Shown: positions 4,636 to 5,561 of the stretch, in pieces | Numbering within the stretch: the first letter of the stretch is position 1 | Layout of the letters: each line of letters opens with the position of its first letter | From: Eubacterium limosum | Lineage (GTDB): Bacteria > Bacillota > Clostridia > Eubacteriales > Eubacteriaceae | Direction of reading: 5' to 3' | Assembly: GCA_959020865.1 (NCBI GenBank) | Contig: CAUEUD010000231.1 | Span: 1 to 5,561, forward strand | Length of the DNA: 5,561 bases | Made by a program: the position numbers and the translations under genes | Notes under the pieces: model-generated | What the model was told of the DNA's origin: nothing | Seen by the model: only the letters and a program-made list of their open reading frames with translations | Database searches by the model: none

Positions 4636-5561
4636 ATGAAAGAGAAAGAACTGATCCGCCTTATTACCGCGGCACAAATGTATTATGAGGAGAATATGAC
4701 CCAGGCAGAGATCGCGAAGTCTATGGGCATCTCCCGGCCCTCGGTCAGCAATCTGCTGAACAAGGCCCGCAGGGAGGGAATTGTTAAAATTGAGATTAAG
4801 TCTTTTGACAGCACCAGCATTGGAAAAAGCCGGGAGCTGTGCAACCGGTTTGGCTTAAAGAGCTGCCAGGTCGTGAGCTGTACGGACGATAAAAATGAAA
4901 CTCAGGAGCGCCTTTATGAGGCGGCTGTGGATTTTCTTCTGGAGCTTCTCCCAAAAACCCGCATCCTGGGCCTTGGCTGGGGGTATAATATCAGCCGTGT
5001 CATTGATATTTTAGCGAATCGGGAGCTCACTGGACAGTATAGCGGAAAGGTCTGTCCTCTGATCGGGACGGCGACAGTGCCCCACAAGGGCTACCATCCC
5101 AATGAGCTGGCCACAGATTTTGCACGGAAAACGGGCTTTGAGGCAGATTTTCTGATCTCACCGGCTTTCCCGACTACGAAGCAGGAGCGGGATTTGTTTG
5201 TGACGACGGATAATTACAACAGTATTCTGGCTCTGTGGAAAAAGACGGATACTGCCTTGGTGACCCTTGGGGGCTACCCCTGTGTGCCAGACCACGCCAC
5301 AGCCCTGCGTTTTGGGCGGCGGCTGATTACGGAGCGGGCCACCTCCAATATTCTGTCTTACTTTTTTAACTGGAAGGGCCAGCAGATTAAAGGGGAGGAT
5401 GACTTTGCCATCCAGATTCCTCTGGCGCCGCTTTCTAAAATTAAGAATTTTATTGGCATTGTGCCTGTTGAAGCGAATGTAGGGTCGGCCATCGGCTGTC
5501 TGAACACGGGGTTCGCGCGTCACCTTATCATTGATGAGGAAACCGCTGAAAAAATTTTAAA
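4636..5561 (+). CDS. SorC/LsrR-family transcriptional regulator, 3' end cut by window
   Basis: 308 codons are in view with no stop. Family members are about 315 residues and E. coli LsrR ends shortly after the matching DQDTAAAIL, so only a few residues are missing. The N-terminal helix-turn-helix is at residues 21-45 (MTQAEIAKSMGISRPSVSNL and the following LNKAR). The rest is the SorC effector domain, related to sugar-phosphate isomerases. Visible motifs are ILGLGWGYNISRV (110-122), HPNELATDFA (154-163), ISPAFPT (174-180), ALVTLGGYP (207-215), SYFFNWKG (241-248) and the C-terminal HLIIDEETAEKIL. SorC regulators bind phosphorylated sugars, and LsrR binds phospho-AI-2. The start is fixed by AAAGGAGA five bases upstream. 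It is divergent from dhaL, with four operators between. It probably represses that operon and itself, released by a product of DhaKL; this role is inferred. Confidence 0.9.
   Translation, partial: MKEKELIRLITAAQMYYEENMTQAEIAKSMGISRPSVSNLLNKARREGIVKIEIKSFDSTSIGKSRELCNRFGLKSCQVVSCTDDKNETQERLYEAAVDFLLELLPKTRILGLGWGYNISRVIDILANRELTGQYSGKVCPLIGTATVPHKGYHPNELATDFARKTGFEADFLISPAFPTTKQERDLFVTTDNYNSILALWKKTDTALVTLGGYPCVPDHATALRFGRRLITERATSNILSYFFNWKGQQIKGEDDFAIQIPLAPLSKIKNFIGIVPVEANVGSAIGCLNTGFARHLIIDEETAEKIL

Noticed and set aside
4422..4637. Minus-strand ORF of 71 codons in the divergent spacer
   Set aside because: Its repeated LTNVN segments are only translations of the operator copies. It has no ribosome site and low-complexity composition.
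5158..5523. Minus-strand ORF of 121 codons
   Set aside because: It lies wholly inside the regulator gene on the opposite strand and has no recognisable domain.

Overview
The window looks like a chromosomal segment of a low-to-mid GC anaerobic Firmicute. It has strong AGGAGG-type ribosome binding sites and AT-rich spacers around moderately GC-rich genes. A Eubacterium limosum/callanderi-type Clostridium relative would fit, but that is an inference from gene content and style, not from a database match. There are seven genes in two unrelated blocks. No tRNA, rRNA or CRISPR array is visible.

Left block (1-1163, plus strand): the 3' part of a sigma-70-like factor gene is followed by two small proteins, one DUF1659-like and one DUF2922-like. 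This cassette recurs in Firmicutes and its function is unknown. It ends at a large bidirectional hairpin terminator (1170-1250) shared with the convergent operon to its right. The hairpin appears to carry a 54-bp fold-back mini-element inserted in its loop, flanked by a 3-bp GAC duplication.

Right block (1256-5561): a minus-strand operon reads dhaL (4390-3767), a small VOC/glyoxalase-fold protein (3728-3405), dhaK (3206-2208) and an LsrF-type class I aldolase/thiolase (2134-1256). Divergent from it is a SorC/LsrR-type regulator (4636 to the window edge, missing only its last few residues). The 245-bp divergent intergenic region carries four copies of a TTGACATTTGTCAA-like operator. Two or three of these contain the -35 hexamer of a promoter, and the fourth overlaps the regulator's Shine-Dalgarno sequence.

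Working model (inference): DhaK binds a hydroxy-ketone covalently and DhaL supplies the phosphoryl group. The VOC protein may isomerise or epimerise the phosphorylated product, and the LsrF-like enzyme cleaves or thiolyses it. The LsrR-like regulator senses a phosphorylated intermediate and controls both directions. This parallels the E. coli Lsr autoinducer-2 pathway (LsrK kinase, LsrG isomerase, LsrF thiolase, LsrR repressor), with non-homologous enzymes in the kinase and isomerase steps. No transporter, DhaM or LuxS is in view, so the substrate could instead be a tetrulose, pentulose or dihydroxyacetone-like compound.
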